This document shows, piece after piece, positions 24,640-38,119 of a stretch of DNA of 64,000 nt. The notes under the pieces were generated by a model. That model had not been told where the DNA came from and made no database searches. It was given only the letters and a program-made list of their open reading frames with translations. The stretch comes from Embiotoca jacksoni (Eukaryota; Chordata; Actinopteri; Embiotocidae), in the NCBI GenBank assembly GCA_022577435.1, contig JAKOON010000027.1, positions 2,936,122-3,000,121 of the forward strand. Direction: 5' to 3'. A program made the translations under genes and the position numbers. Positions within the stretch are counted from its first letter, which is position 1. Each line of letters opens with the position of its first letter.

Positions 24640-24912
24640 GAAGAGGCTCGTGATTGGCGCATTTCCTCTTTCAAGGGCTCGAATTTCTTGCCTTTGTCCG
24701 CATGAATACACTGACTTATGAATGAAGTCTCGGTTCCCTCCGCGAGCCAATCGGAGACCCGGTACTCGGGCTCCTAGCAACCGTAGGCGGGGCTTGCGCC
24801 ACAAGCAGCCAATCCGCTCCCGGCAGACTGCGGGCTTTTTATACTGGATTTTCCAGTTGTTTTTCATTCACAAAAAAACAGAGCGAGAGGGAAAAAACGT
24901 CCATTCATAAAA
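24640..24912. promoter_or_regulatory. etv4: Candidate etv4 promoter region with features in both orientations
   Basis: On the minus strand a TATAAAAAG box lies at 24843-24835, which predicts a start site near 24805-24812 and transcription towards etv4. The same block has a GC box (GGCGGGGC, 24786-24793) and CCAAT boxes at 24747-24751 and 24809-24813 on the plus strand. A CCAAT box on the minus strand lies at 24657-24653. Two copies of the CATTCA(C/T)AAA motif are at 24864-24874 and 24901-24911. A possible donor for an untranslated first exon (GGAG|GTAAAG) is at about 24155. No transcript data are available, so the start sites are inferred. Confidence 0.5.
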
Positions 24913-27900
24913 ACCTGCCCTGGCACGAAAAGTCCTGACATGTTTTTCTCTTCTTCCAAAGAAACTCAAAAGAACCTCACAGTTTTGTTTACTTCACTTC
25001 ACGTCTTCTACCCTCCTTTCTACTTAGGACCCACAGCGCTTCGCAGCCAGGGAGGAAGAAAAAAATAAATAAATTAAAAGAAAAAAAAAAAAAAAGTGGC
25101 AGTGAGCCCTGCAGGAGTCGTGTACGTCAAAACGAGCATTAAAACTGACGTAAATCTGTCCAGGAATATGCACACTTGCATTCTTGTGGTTTCAGGCTCT
25201 ACGCCACGTGAAAAACCACAGGACTTAAAGCTCTTCAAGACGCTTTAGTCCACGACACCAACAGAATGATGAAACCCATTTTTGCCAAAACTAAAGAAGA
25301 GTTGGCAGGAAACAAAAGTTCAGACGGGATTTGTGTGTTTCTTCTCGGTGGTGAGTGAGATTTAGAGATATAACAATAAGCATTTTACAAGCTTGCATGT
25401 GCACCCTCCTCCTCCTCCTCCTCTTCCTCCTCCTCCTCCTTTCTCATTCTGTTGATACTCAGTCTCCATAACAGAGGACACTGCACATGTTACTTCCTGC
25501 TTAATGATATCTAGATGCACATTTAGATGTACACAACGGGCCATAAATATTACATCAGCTCTGCAGCCGGTTTCACAGCGGGAGCAGGACAGGCTCAAGG
25601 AAATTAAAGTAAACATCATGGTTGTTTACTAGTTGTTTTATCGAATTGTACAAATTGAGGTCACTCTATAAACATCTATTTTACCACATAGGCTGAGACG
25701 CTGGGGCTCAAGCTTGGGTTTTGGTATCCTCAAAGGGCCTGGAGATGAATCTAAGAGGGGTCACAAGGATGTTTCTTCTTCTTCTTCTTTTTTTGTGTGT
25801 ATATTTTTACAACCTCTGTGTGATCTCTTCGGGTCTTCAGAGACACGTTGTTAAAAGTTACAGACTTGAAATCTCGTCTTGTGAAAGTGAAGCAGAAACC
25901 ACATCTCAGCGACCCCCAACCTCCACCAGTCCAGAGTACAGTGGTATTAATATTAGACAGCTGGACAGACACTTTAATCATCAACCAACAAAAAGGCTAA
26001 AGTCAGTGGAAATAGTGGGTTCAAAAAAAAAAAAGGGCAAACAACATAATGATTACTAAAAAAAAAAAAATCAACCTATTAATCAATAAATAGATGAATA
26101 AACAATTTTTTTTATTATTATTATTTTTAGTTTATTCATCTATTTATTGATTAATAGGTTGATTAGAAAAGGATAATGAAACGGCATCTCTGGATTACGT
26201 AATCAAACTCACTCTCTTCACCTGTGGTTAGCTCGTAGCATTAGCATCGTTAGAGACTAACAAACCAACTCACCTCATGCTCGCTTAGCCGTGCTGATTC
26301 TGTCCTCTAAGCCATTACTTCGTCCCACAGGTTGTTGTTGTTGTTGTTTTTTTATCTCCTGTCTTGTAACAAACATTGCACACACACACACAAACACACA
26401 CGAGTGCTAACAACTAACAACCAGCGACCACGGTCCCGCCTCCATATTTGTTTTGCTCTGAAATCACGAATGATCTCGCGAGCTTCGGTGAGATCTCGTA
26501 CCTTTAAATGCTAAAATAGTTTTCGTAAAAAAATTAATAAAAAAAAAAAAACCGCCAAGTCTGGTACTCCTGCCTCACTGAAAAATCTGGTGTTCTCATA
26601 ATTAAAATATAAAAAAAAAAAATAAAAAAAAAAAATCGGTTTAATGTTTTTTTTTTGGTATTTGGTCTTTCATGTTTTTAATATTTAATATGTTTAAAAT
26701 ATTTTAATATTTGAAGAAGAAAAATGTTAGTTAGCCTATATGGTATTTGTCCTACAACATTTTGACAAGTGTTTTATAGACACAACTTTTTGTGTGTCTA
26801 CATTGTTAGAATTAATGTGTCATTTTTTTAGCTTGTCTTTTCAGCTTGTATTTTTTGTTTAAAACGGAATAACTATCTTACTGCTTACTTTTTTTTTATA
26901 TTAAAGACATAACATGTTAAGATGGGTCACAGGCTAACAAGGTTTGGGGTTTGCAACACAAAGGCCTCCCTCTTTCACAAATTGGAGGAAAAGTTTAGTT
27001 TGTGCTGATCGTGAAATTGCCTTATATTTAATTTCACAGCCTAATGTTACGCCACAAATTAAAGCATGACTCAACATTATTGAGTTGTGACCACTAGAAC
27101 TGGCAAATTCCTGTCCAAGGGGGGGGGGAGTTTACATGTGACATCAAGGCATGTGAGCTTTTAGGACATAAAATCCCCTATTTTTCCATTTAAAAAATAA
27201 CTTTGCATCTGAGAACGTCCCTCTCTGTGTGAGATGGACTTATCAGATGTGAAAAATACTGTTAGGCTTTCAAGCGAATCAAATAAACGTCCGTCTCGTT
27301 GGCTCACTGTCATTCTTTTTTTTTTTTTACATCTGAAGTGAGATGTGTGTGACTTCAGACCGGATACGGGGTGAGAAAAAAAAAAAACCGTTGACCTTTG
27401 AAATGTGGCACGTGTTCGACGAGAACATGTGTTTTTAATTCACGTGGTTGAATTCTCTAAATTGAAAAAAAAAAAAACCAGAAAGATGCAGTGTTTAATA
27501 CCTACACAGGGATACACCTACATTTAGCCTACCACAGCACTAATACAGTCATGTTGTTACAGCTTAGGGCAAGATTTACAACTTCTTTAGATCCTTTAAG
27601 ATGAATCGAAAAAAATGAAGAACACTGGCAGCAGCTGTAGATCACTTCCCGTGTATTTCATTTACAGAGCGCACGCACACAACGCGGTGCTGAAAAGCAT
27701 TGTGAAATCTATTGTAATAGTCATCCACCCCTGAGTCTAATATAGCTTTGTCAGCAGGGAGATAAGTACTAAGAGAGACAGAGGGGAGACATTTTAAGTC
27801 CAGTGTGGTGCTGTGGAGTGGACTCAAAGTGCTTATTGATCAAAGCTGGCTTGTGCTTGATGGATGGATGGATGAAATGTTATTATAGCTTCAGCTGTTG

Positions 27901-30393
27901 TAGTTATATGGAGAGACGTGACTGCAACGTGTGTTGAAATGGAGGGGGAAAAAAAATTAAAAAAAAATGGAGAAGAATATTCCAGAAAGGATGAAAATGA
28001 CAGATTAAATTGAAAAATTTAAGAACGAATGCAACGAGGGGAACCAGCAGCATGTAGGTAAGGAGTGAAAGAGAGAGAGAGAAAAAAAGAGGATGTGGAC
28101 AGAAGAAAGACAGAAGAGGTCGAGGCATCTGTGGGGGAGGGTGTTGTGTGGATGGCTCGTCGACAACACCTCTCTGTCTTTCCTCTCTGGAGCTTTTAGT
28201 CTTCCTCTCTCTCGTCCTCCCTCCTCCTCCCTCGCTCCTGATAAGCCTTGATGGTGACTGATAAACAAATGAAGATCTTCGATAAAAGAAGGACATCACA
28301 GGGATTTACTGGAAACACGATCCGTGATCAAAACTATTACACACCCAAACTAAAGAGGGTTTTTTTTTTTCAGGGGTTTATTACCTGTATAAAAGTACTA
28401 ACAAATGTATATACTTTTTATGTAAACTTCACACGCCCTGTTTCAAACACAGGAAATAATGAGGAAACTGACAATGATCGAAAAATGTACAAAACAAGCT
28501 CAGTTGTTGTTCTGGACTTTTCAATCGTATCACATAATCTTTACTAATTAAACGCTGATGCACAAGTTTTCATTTACTTTTTTTTTTTATGCGTAAAAGT
28601 TGAGTAAAGCCAACAATCAGTACAGTAACCGACAGAAAAACTCCTCCATGGCTTTTCTTTCCAATGTCAAGAGCGGACTTGGAAATTCAAACATTGTATT
28701 TCTAGATTTTTACAACTGTCAATATAAATCAAGCCGATAATTTAAAAATCCAATCAATGCTTTCAGTTTTACTTTGACTGTTTCTTTGCACGGCAGCTCA
28801 TACGTTATCTGTTGACTTAGATAGTCTGATATTCTGAACAGTTCAAACTTTCTTCACATATCAAACTGCCTTTATCATATGACATTCTGTGCACATCAGC
28901 TTTCTCATCGTGGACATTAGACATCGCAGCACCATCAAAACAAACAGGACTTACTCTCAGGCCAGAGGCCGTCAGGGAGCCTGGTTTGTTTGGAGTGGGG
29001 AATGAGGCTCGCGGGGAAGAGCAGCCTCTCTCACGTGCCACGCCAACTGGAAAATGATTGCTAATGCAAACACGTATTGTGTGAAACACAGGGCAGTCTG
29101 TGTGTGTGTGTGTGTTTCACATGCCGCTCGTAACTCGCGAGTGTGTCCGAGCACCAGAAAATAACCCTTTTCCAGCGTCTCTTCCAAGGTGACCAAAAAT
29201 AATATGAACTCCACGCAAGTTCCCAACTCTCTCACATCCTCACTGTGCCATGCTGCCAAATGTGAAGCCCCGCGGGCCTGCCCCGTGTCCTGCCCGTGTG
29301 AAACCAAAAGGTGCCTGATTTACATCCAGGAGAGCGTTTCCTTAACAAACAATACGTACCTGAAAATAACTCAAGACAAAACAGAGCCAGCTATGTTTGG
29401 AGCTTGATTCTTAATAAACGCAAAGGGCCCTTCCTGTGAAGGTCAAGCTGGATTATTTGAACTTGCAACCTTCCTGAAAAGATCCCATTGTTTAGGGGCG
29501 TTAAAGTGCTCCATCTCATGTTACTGCTGTGATTATGAAAGAGTACCTAAACAGTGAACATACTGTATTTCAACCTGGGCCTACACAAGAAAGCTATAAA
29601 GTTGCGAGTCGCCTCTGATTGGTTTGTTAGCCTGGAGATGGTTGCAGGTTTTTAAATTTTTTTATATACACCTCCTGGCGATGTGCTAAGGCTGCTGCAG
29701 GAGGGACCATCACTGCCTCCAACCACAGACACATGTCGAGTGATTTCCCACCCGCGCACCACCCTGTGGAATTCCTGGCAGTGACGTTCAGTCACCAACC
29801 CCAGACGGGCTCCACTCGCCTCAGTCGAGCTTCAGCTGAACAGATGAGCTTCAGCGGAGGTGTGTGTCTGCCCGTGAAAAGAAAAGGGACGAAGCAGAAA
29901 GAGATCTTTATTGGCGCGTTTATGAGAAAGTGTCTGTTTCATATATGTGTACTACCCAATGTCTCCCAGCCCCTTCCTCCGACCATGTGTTGTAAAATCC
30001 ACCCAAGGTCCTTTTCTTCATTCCCCCACGACGCGGCACCGTTGCTGGGATGCCTGCTTGTGTATAGCCATATTCAGGAAATGTCACTGTTGGCATCTGA
30101 CGGGGGCTAGTGCGCCAACCCAAGCGTGCCTCCTCGCCACCTGCGGCCCGGCCTCCTCCGCTGCAGACACTGGCTCGCTTGTTTGTTCGCCGACCATTCC
30201 TCGCCGTTCCCCTCCAAAGTCAGCCAGTCTGGCCGGCCCTGGGCCTGTGAAAGATCAATCAGGTGAGCACAATAGCATTTATAGGGGTGTTTTTGACTGG
30301 TAGCCCTGTAGAGGAGTGGCTGCCATGCAGCTGCACCGGCCCAGCTGAGCTGCCAGAAACACAAACACAAAGCTGACTCTAAAGTCGCCCCCA

Positions 30394-30399
<6 letters not shown>
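24913..30399. other. Upstream non-coding region, no gene recognised
   Basis: This region begins just outside the candidate etv4 promoter. It contains a CTC-rich array (about 25406-25440), a perfect inverted repeat at 26069-26164, an AT-rich block from 26,500 to 27,500 with many A and T tracts, and a short GGAT run near 27860. Sections 28,300-30,390 are of mixed composition and hold no repeat I recognise. They could include regulatory sequence, but nothing in the sequence proves it. Confidence 0.6.
26069..26164. repeat. Perfect inverted repeat, 35-bp arms, 26-base spacer
   Basis: The arm at 26069-26103 is the exact reverse complement of 26130-26164. The spacer is a T-rich (ATT)n stretch. The arms contain CCTATTAATCAATAAATAG and its complement. 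No coding content and no known element were recognised. Confidence 0.95.

Positions 30400-30469
<70 letters not shown>
30400..30469. repeat. (CA)35 microsatellite
   Basis: A pure CA array of about 70 bases in the region upstream of etv4. Confidence 0.97.
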
Positions 30470-32585
30470 CAAAATATCCATTTTAAGAGTTTGAAATGGG
30501 AGAAAATCCATCATAAAAATCCATTCATATCCATTCTGGTTGAGGTTTGCACTGCTTGTGTTTATGTTTTTTATGTTTTTCAGCAATTTTAACATGTACT
30601 GCCTTGACTTTTATCACAATTTGAACCCTTTATCAAACTATCATATTTTTGACATGCAGTAAGTTGATTTGCTGTTGATCTTTCTACTAACAGGAACTCC
30701 ATCAGGATACACCTAAAATTGTGATAACTAAATAACAGAGCTCTACAAACCGTTTTAAAGGGTTATATCCTTTAACTTTTATCAGTATTACCATGATATG
30801 ACCAAAACCAAACAATACATCCATTCGCCTCTCATAATTGCATTTGGGGGACTATTTTTACCTGGATATTAATACACATTTGGTGCTCAAGCAAGTATTT
30901 TAAGAAGTAGCATTGTGTCTGTGGGATCAAGTCAAAATGAACTAAAGTGTATGCAACAACGCAACAGCAGAACATTTTTTAATGAGATCAATTGCTTATT
31001 GATTTTGGTCTTTTCAACATTATCATTATTCTATATCGAGAAAATAACAAACATACAATATCGCTACTCATTGTCCTTTAAAAAAAAATAAAAATCAAAT
31101 TTTACTTATTTTTTGGAAGGAATTTCGAACTCTTGGTCTTCCATCCAATTATATATTCTAAAGTGGTTAACATTGTTAAAGTGAGTTAAATTTGCATGTA
31201 TTTGTGTTCACATATTCACACACTATAAAACCGGCCCTCTGTTACTGGCTAGGGGCACACTGTGGAGACCAAAGGCTGTTGGGGGAGACTCAGCTTTGTT
31301 TCTAAAAGCAGGATGGCTTTAAGAAGTCACAGAGGAGCCTTGTTAATGTCTCCCTCACTGTCTCGCTGCTCACATAGCGCTGGTTTGGAGTAAACCCTCC
31401 TATTGTTGCCACCAGGCCCCTCTTCACCCACATTTCCATTTATATCCTATTTTCCACTTCATTTCCATGCTAATTTGGGAGGGACAAAAAAAAAAAAAAA
31501 AAAACTCATGTTATGTCATTTATAGTGATGCAGCTGGTTTATCTATCCACACAAGGGGAAAACCAATGGGGCTGGCCTTGGGGCATGGCCTCCTCTTCAT
31601 CAAAACTGCCTCTGTTGAATCAAAGGCAGGACATGGAGCTGGAGTGTTTGGCATACTGACGTTAAAGATGTCTTTCATGAGTTTAACATAAAGGCATGCT
31701 CAGCATTGAGTTGGAAAAAAACATATTAATAGCAAGTTATTTTAGCTTTTCGGAGCTCTGCCCCACATATTCTGTTGGGGTTTCATGGTTTTTGCGAGCC
31801 TGTATTGTACTGTTTTCACAAGGGAGCCTCTCTAATTTTGTTGGATTCCTGCTTGTAATGACTCTCAATCCTTGTAAACTCTGTGGTGTAAACAATGCCT
31901 CCAGATCTTTCCACCAAAACAACACACGAGCATGTTTGGAGGCCTGAAACAAGTGGGCGGTTGTGTTTAGTTTGGGTTTATCCGGTACTGGGAGACCTGA
32001 TAACACAAGGTCACTCAGCTTGACCGCAGATGTCCAACCATGGGTGATGGCCAATCTAATAGGATGTGAAGGGGTATAGAAAACCTAACCTTAAGAATTT
32101 TCTGGAGATTTCTCTATAATCTTTTACTGTATGTGCTGCTTTATTGTAGTGTTTGCTTTTTATCTAGTGCTGTTGAGAAGCAATTTTTTTTTCGATATAT
32201 TTGTGATCCTCCAATAGCAAGAGAAAAAAGGAGTCCAAAGCCTGTGAAGCAACTCTGTGATGCTGTCATGTTTATTGTAAATAAAACTAAAAGAAAATGG
32301 AATAATGGTAGCAATATTCTGTATGCTAGCATGTACAAAGTTCACTGTGGTGACAAACAGTTAAGCACTAACTACAAAGCACAATGTCAGTAACATTGGG
32401 GATGTTGGTTTTGCAGGTAAGTTATAAACTAAGAAACTGAACAAGGTGTAAAATGTTGTGGATGACTTTGTTGATTACAATTTATCCTCTTAAAACCACG
32501 AGTGTTAAGCCAAACTTTCTGCCAATCATACGAGTAAGTATGGACAGATTTTTAAAACTTATCCAATAAAAAGTGAGTCAGGGGA
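30470..32585. other. Non-coding stretch, nothing recognised
   Basis: AT-rich to about 31,200, then of mixed composition. The only low-complexity element is an A tract of about 17 at 31485-31503. No repeat family or coding exon was identified. Confidence 0.55.
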
Positions 32586-32589
32586 TTCA

Positions 32590-32830
32590 TCCTTTGGTCA
32601 TCATGAATGGCTTTACCAAATTTCATGCCAATCCATCAAGTAGTTGCAAAGAAATTTCAATATCAGTGTGTTCACCCAATCTGACCCAATTTATTGTCTG
32701 GGGACCATGAATATCTGCACAAAGTTTCCTGGCCATAGTTCAGATATTTCACTCTGGATAAAGCTGGTAGACCCACCTGATGAACTGATGTTGGTATCCC
32801 TAGAAACACCCATATGAGAGGGGAAGTCCT
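32590..32830 (-). repeat. Dispersed teleost repeat fragment (ATTGGATGGATT..GAAATTT type)
   Basis: The plus strand reads AAATTTCATGCCAATCCATCAAG and later GGGGACCATGAATATCTG. These are the reverse complement of the phrase seen at 37,040 and 38,150 (TTGGATGGATTACAATGAAAT, GATATTCA.GGT). The fragment is diverged and non-coding. The family is abundant in teleosts, but I cannot name it. Confidence 0.6.
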
Positions 32831-32999
32831 GCTTTGATCACATTACCATTAAGCATCAAATGGTTTTAAAGATGTCAGATGTTATTCTTGTGCAAAACAT
32901 AAATCATTCAAGACTGACATACTTACATATCATGTTATCACCACAATACAGAAGCTCCTATTCAACCACAAACACCCTACTCATAACTGTCACATTAAA

Positions 33000-34980
33000 T
33001 CAAAGCATACAAGGTGACCTTTTGCACCTGTAAGAACCAGCTAATGCCCAACATGTTCAAAATGCCTGGGGCTCCACGCTGCCTTTGAAGTGAGCGAACC
33101 GAGTATGTGGAACCAGCACTCGCGCCATCCTGTACCATCTGGGCCTTCACCGGGGAAGGAATGTGAATGACTGCCCTTGATGGAGGTGCATGAATTTAAT
33201 ATGGGAGCGGTGAGGACATTATTTAAGGGCCAGTACCCAAAGCTGTGACCTTGGGAAATGCCAGTGGGACTCTGTGCTGTTGCCCCAATGAACGGTAACC
33301 TTTGACAAATTGACAGGTGGACTCTGACCTAATACTGAGATTATACTGTGCTCACTTAATCTAACCAATAAACATGTGCTGTGTACTTACTGGGTTTCCC
33401 GATACAACAACCTCAGAGTAATTAAACAGTTTGTGCCTGGAAAAATGCATCCTACTTGTAAAGAGATTTACAAAGATTGGCTGGATGAGACATTACGCAC
33501 ATGTGCTCATTTGCTCAGGGTTTGCCATCTATCAGCATATACAGTATGAACTGATGTGATCAAACCCTCTTTTTAATTCCTATGTCTAACATTGTACTTG
33601 TATCTCTTGTGAATTGTACAAGTAGACAGGTAGTCAGACCGGTTAACCCTTAGAAACAGAACAGACGCAAATTGCCTCCAAATTCTCACTTTTTCTTTCT
33701 TCTTCTTGGTTGACTTGCGCAGGTTGTATTGATCAGATATATCTTTACTGCTTGCCTTTCATGGTGAGATTAGATATATGTAGTACATAAAAATTTCTTA
33801 AAATGATTTTTTTTTCCTTGATAAAGAGACTGATAAAAAAAAAAAAAAAAAAAAGAATCTGTAAGTGTTATGAAAACAAATTGTGGGATATTTAGATAGC
33901 CTAGACTGTTCTGCAAAAAACAAGATATAGCATGAACAACTCGCCCCTAAAATGAAGTTATATGAGCTTAAAAGTGAAAGTGTTGAAATTACCCTGAAAA
34001 TAGCCTAATAAATAATAACCATTGCCAAATAATAGCTGCATAGTCAAATGCCAAGTAAATATTAAAACTATTGATCAAAAGTCAATTAAAATCTAAAATC
34101 AAAGTATGCAGACCAAATCCTTAGTTCAGCTTTGACCTGCTGTACTTCCTGAAACTGTGTTTCTTACACAATACTAATTTTACTGGCTTTGCAGGTGCAC
34201 TTACTTAAAATTCTATCTCCAAACAAAGTGGTTCAATATGGTTCAGCTGTTGGCTTCTTTACAACCTCTCTGATAACCTGAACACTTATGTTTCTTGTCT
34301 CACGATGTTGTTGCCTGCCAAAATTTCAGCAATTCCTTCGTGACTACAATGTAAACATAATAAATTATCTCCAAAACTAAGCAAATGAGACCCAAATAAC
34401 ACCCTTGCTCTGCCTGTCTGTTAAAGTAGAAACAGGGCGTGAGGACTTTCATGTAATATGCCGCCTTGTTTTCTCCTTCTCTCTCCGTCCATGTAAGGAG
34501 GGTATCGCGCCATGCAGCATGACATAATAAAAACAAAACTCCACGGAGAGAACTCGGGGCCCCGTATTAAAGTGACCACTCCCTTCTCATGTCATGCTGT
34601 GTTTACTCTGCTCAGGTGAAGCTGCACTGATGTCAGCCCTCCTCTCGGCGCAACATCAGGGTATGAAGTCAGTGGTGTTTGAAGGAGTGAGATCATTTTT
34701 CCATGGGCTGCAGAGTGGGGCAGTGTAAAGGACACCTCGTGGCAATCAGGGAGATGATGCTGCTCCGCCTGTTTGTCTCTCTATCGACCTGCCCGTCTAC
34801 CTGCTCTTATGCTCACCTGCCTGTCTCTCTGTGTGCTTGGCTGTCTGTCTGATAGAAGCTTCCTTACATGCCATCCAAAGATAGAGAACTGAGGCTGGTC
34901 CTGGTTTACTTTTCTTTTCTTTTCTTTTTTTTTCCAGTTTGGGCTTCATGGGTGTATCATTCAACATATACAGTGTAGAC
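33000..34980. other. Non-coding stretch of mixed composition
   Basis: The segments 33,020-33,420 and 34,490-34,760 have balanced base composition and no simple repeats or transposon signature, unlike their surroundings. Such segments would be natural places to look for conserved regulatory elements. An A tract lies at about 33836-33854. Confidence 0.4.
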
Positions 34981-34983
34981 CTA

Positions 34984-35034
34984 ATTCATACCAATACAAT
35001 GTCTTACAATGTAAGACATTGTATTGGTATGAAT
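34984..35034. repeat. Perfect inverted repeat, 24-bp arms, 3-base loop
   Basis: The arm at 34984-35007 and its exact complement at 35011-35034 are separated only by AAT. The arm includes CATACCAATACAATGTCTTA. The structure is a near-perfect cruciform candidate, with no element recognised around it. Confidence 0.96.
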
Positions 35035-35965
35035 GTAAGACTTACATCCAAGTATGCACTGGATGTGTAACATAGACAAATCCACAAAGAAAAATAACTG
35101 ATACACACACAGACGTAGCATTTGGCCTCCAAAAAATAAATAAAGAATCAGGTATCAACATTCAGATAACTTGTTTATTTCTGCTTCTAAAACTAGTTTG
35201 TGAATATTTAAAAAAATATTTACAATATTTCTGTCTGACGACAGGTTAAACAAACCAGATACAACATGTTAAATGCTAAAACTTACCTACGATTTCTTAA
35301 CTCGAGCAAAAAATGCCAGGAAAGCTTTTTCCTGCTGGTTCTAGGCGTAAAGCTCAGTTAAGCTACTCACTTCTTGACTCTTGAAACTTGAACGTCACTC
35401 AGAGCACCTCGCCCGGCTCGTCGCTTCATCGCCGTAGACTTTCTGAAACATTTCAAGGGTCTCCATTTGATGATTTTCAAGTTTGATTCAAATTTGATGT
35501 TTCTTTGCTCAAGTCCATGGTGAAATTGTAAGTGTGCACATACTAGTAGTCACAGAAACATGTGCAACTCAGTTACGGATGTTGATCATTCTGGGAACTT
35601 TGTGTTTGCCCCTTTAAATCTCCAAACTGTTAGAAAAGAATATTTTATCATTTAACCTCCAACTAAAGAAATCCGTGGATTTAAGTGTACATCGCGATAT
35701 ATTACAGTCGTGCTGACATCTACTGCAGAGGTTGCCTCCTCTTCCTCTTCTTTACGCACAGATGAGTGCATTCATTGTCTTTCTTGTTTCTCTGTTTCTC
35801 ACGCACACATTCGTAGTGATGCACACGCATACTGTATATTGTTACTGACATACGCTAATGGGAGCACACAGGTCCTATTCGTTGGCACATTTGCACCTCT
35901 GAGAGTACACTGTAACAAACAACATGAAACAAAACACTTACACTGATGCCCACAAACACACAGGA

Positions 35966-36594
<629 letters not shown>

Positions 36595-37034
36595 CTCTCC
36601 TCCTCCCCCCCGTTTACCCATCTCAGCATGACATCAGCTCATCCTGGGTTACTCGGCCTCCCGAGTGTCCTGATAGCAGAGATAAGGTAGGAAAGTCACT
36701 GATTAGCTGGGAATCTCGTTACACAGGGAGCAACGGATCCCTCCCTCCTTCTTCCCCCTCCTCCTCCTCCTCTCTCCTCCACCGCTCATGCCATGCGTGA
36801 GTGATTCTGAGGCCAAATGATGGGTAGATAAAAAGAAAAACAAGTATTAAGGAAATCTAAAAAGCAAACAAACACACATAAACACCAGACGACTGTGGTG
36901 AATCTGATTACTTCCGGTTTAGATTTAAGGTGGATAAGAGATAAAGTTGACAGTAAATTACTTTGACACCTTCCTTTAACGATTGCTTGACACCAGGAGT
37001 GGCAAGATTGGTTTGTTTTCTGTCCCCCCATTTT

Positions 37035-37300
37035 GTCTATAAGTATTGGATGGATTACAATGAAATTTTGTACTGATATTCAAGGTTCACTGAGGATGAA
37101 CCCTACTCACTCCGGCGATCCCCTGATTTCTCCTCTAGCGCCCCCAACAGCTCCAACTTTCATCTATGATTGAACTCCAAACTTTATATTGATATTCATG
37201 GTTCCCTGATGATATATCATTATGCCTTTGCAATCATCTCTCCTGTAGTGCCACCGCAAGGCTAACATTTGTTATCGTTTCAGCAAGAAGCTACCAAAAG
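37035..37300 (+). repeat. Dispersed teleost repeat, two tandem diverged units of about 120 bp
   Basis: Unit one contains ATTGGATGGATTACAATGAA, then GAGGATGAACCCTACT and CTCTAGCGCC. Unit two repeats the order with TGATATTCATGGTTCCCTGA and CTGTAGTGCCACC. This arrangement is familiar from many teleost non-coding sequences. It is non-coding, and the repeat class was not determined. Confidence 0.7.
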
Positions 37301-38119
37301 CTAGGCATGAAATAGTTTTTTTTTTTAATCTACTTTATTTTATTTATTCCTTTAACGAACGTTGCGGTAATTCTTCAAACGTTTGGACGTGAAATCCAAT
37401 CGCCGTTTGCGATGGACATGTTGTTGACTTTAAGTGCCCCGTTCTTCTGATGTTACACCATTTCCCAGTAATGTCACGAGGGCGTTGCTGCGGTTGCTGG
37501 TGCGCTGGGCTCATTGTCTCGGGTACAAGGAGAGCAAACGTATGCTTGAGGGAGCCCCTTTTAAGACTCAATCAGTCCTTTGGTGGGGTCCACTGACCCA
37601 GAAAATGGGTTTCCACAGCAAGAGGAAATGATACTCCGTAATCACCTTACTGGCAACGCTGGGGAAGGAGTGCACAGGGATCTCACACATAGTTGCAGAA
37701 TAGAACCTAATTGAACCTGTAGCTTAATTATGCCGGAGGAGATGCACCATCTCTTAAGCTTGTAAGTCAGAATTTATTAATTCAATTTGTCTTCTTCGAA
37801 ACCAGTTCTTTTCTTGGCAGGTGATCCACACATTTCATTGCTGTACTGTTCGCAGCTTTGGTTGCTGTGTACTTTGTTAACATGTTTCCCACACATTCCT
37901 GTCATATACTTATTATTATACAAGAGCATTTTTTTTCCGGCGCTGCTAGCAGGTGGATCGTGTGACCTTCGTGTTACTTTCTCATGGGAAATGTGGTTGA
38001 TATGTAGAAGGAGATAAAGGAAAGACAAACGATTATTCTCAACTCTTAGTTTCACTGAACTCTGATTTGATATTTAACCATACTGCCTGCGTGGCTCCAT
38101 GGATGGTAATGTCCTTCCA

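Larger units (their letters stand above)
1..24850 (-). other. etv4: etv4 (pea3) transcription unit, 5' part; gene continues beyond the left edge
   Basis: This is the N-terminal half of an ETS-family transcription factor of the PEA3 group, which regulates genes downstream of FGF/MAPK signalling in the nucleus. Seven coding exons with GT-AG borders and mutually consistent phases were found on the minus strand, encoding about 331 residues. The reading matches the family in order: a start exon with DQQVPYT, the acidic activation domain (DLFQDL..ETWL, then AQVPDSDEQFVPDFHSEN), a SUMO/MAPK region (IKKEPQSP), a Pro/Gln-rich middle and the FKQEY.DPLYE block. IKKEPQSP together with GEQCLY favours ETV4 over ETV1 and ETV5. 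The ETS domain exons, expected next, are absent from positions 1-1864, so they must lie to the left. The right boundary is an estimate from a promoter-like cluster; the untranslated first exon was not resolved with confidence. Confidence 0.93.
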
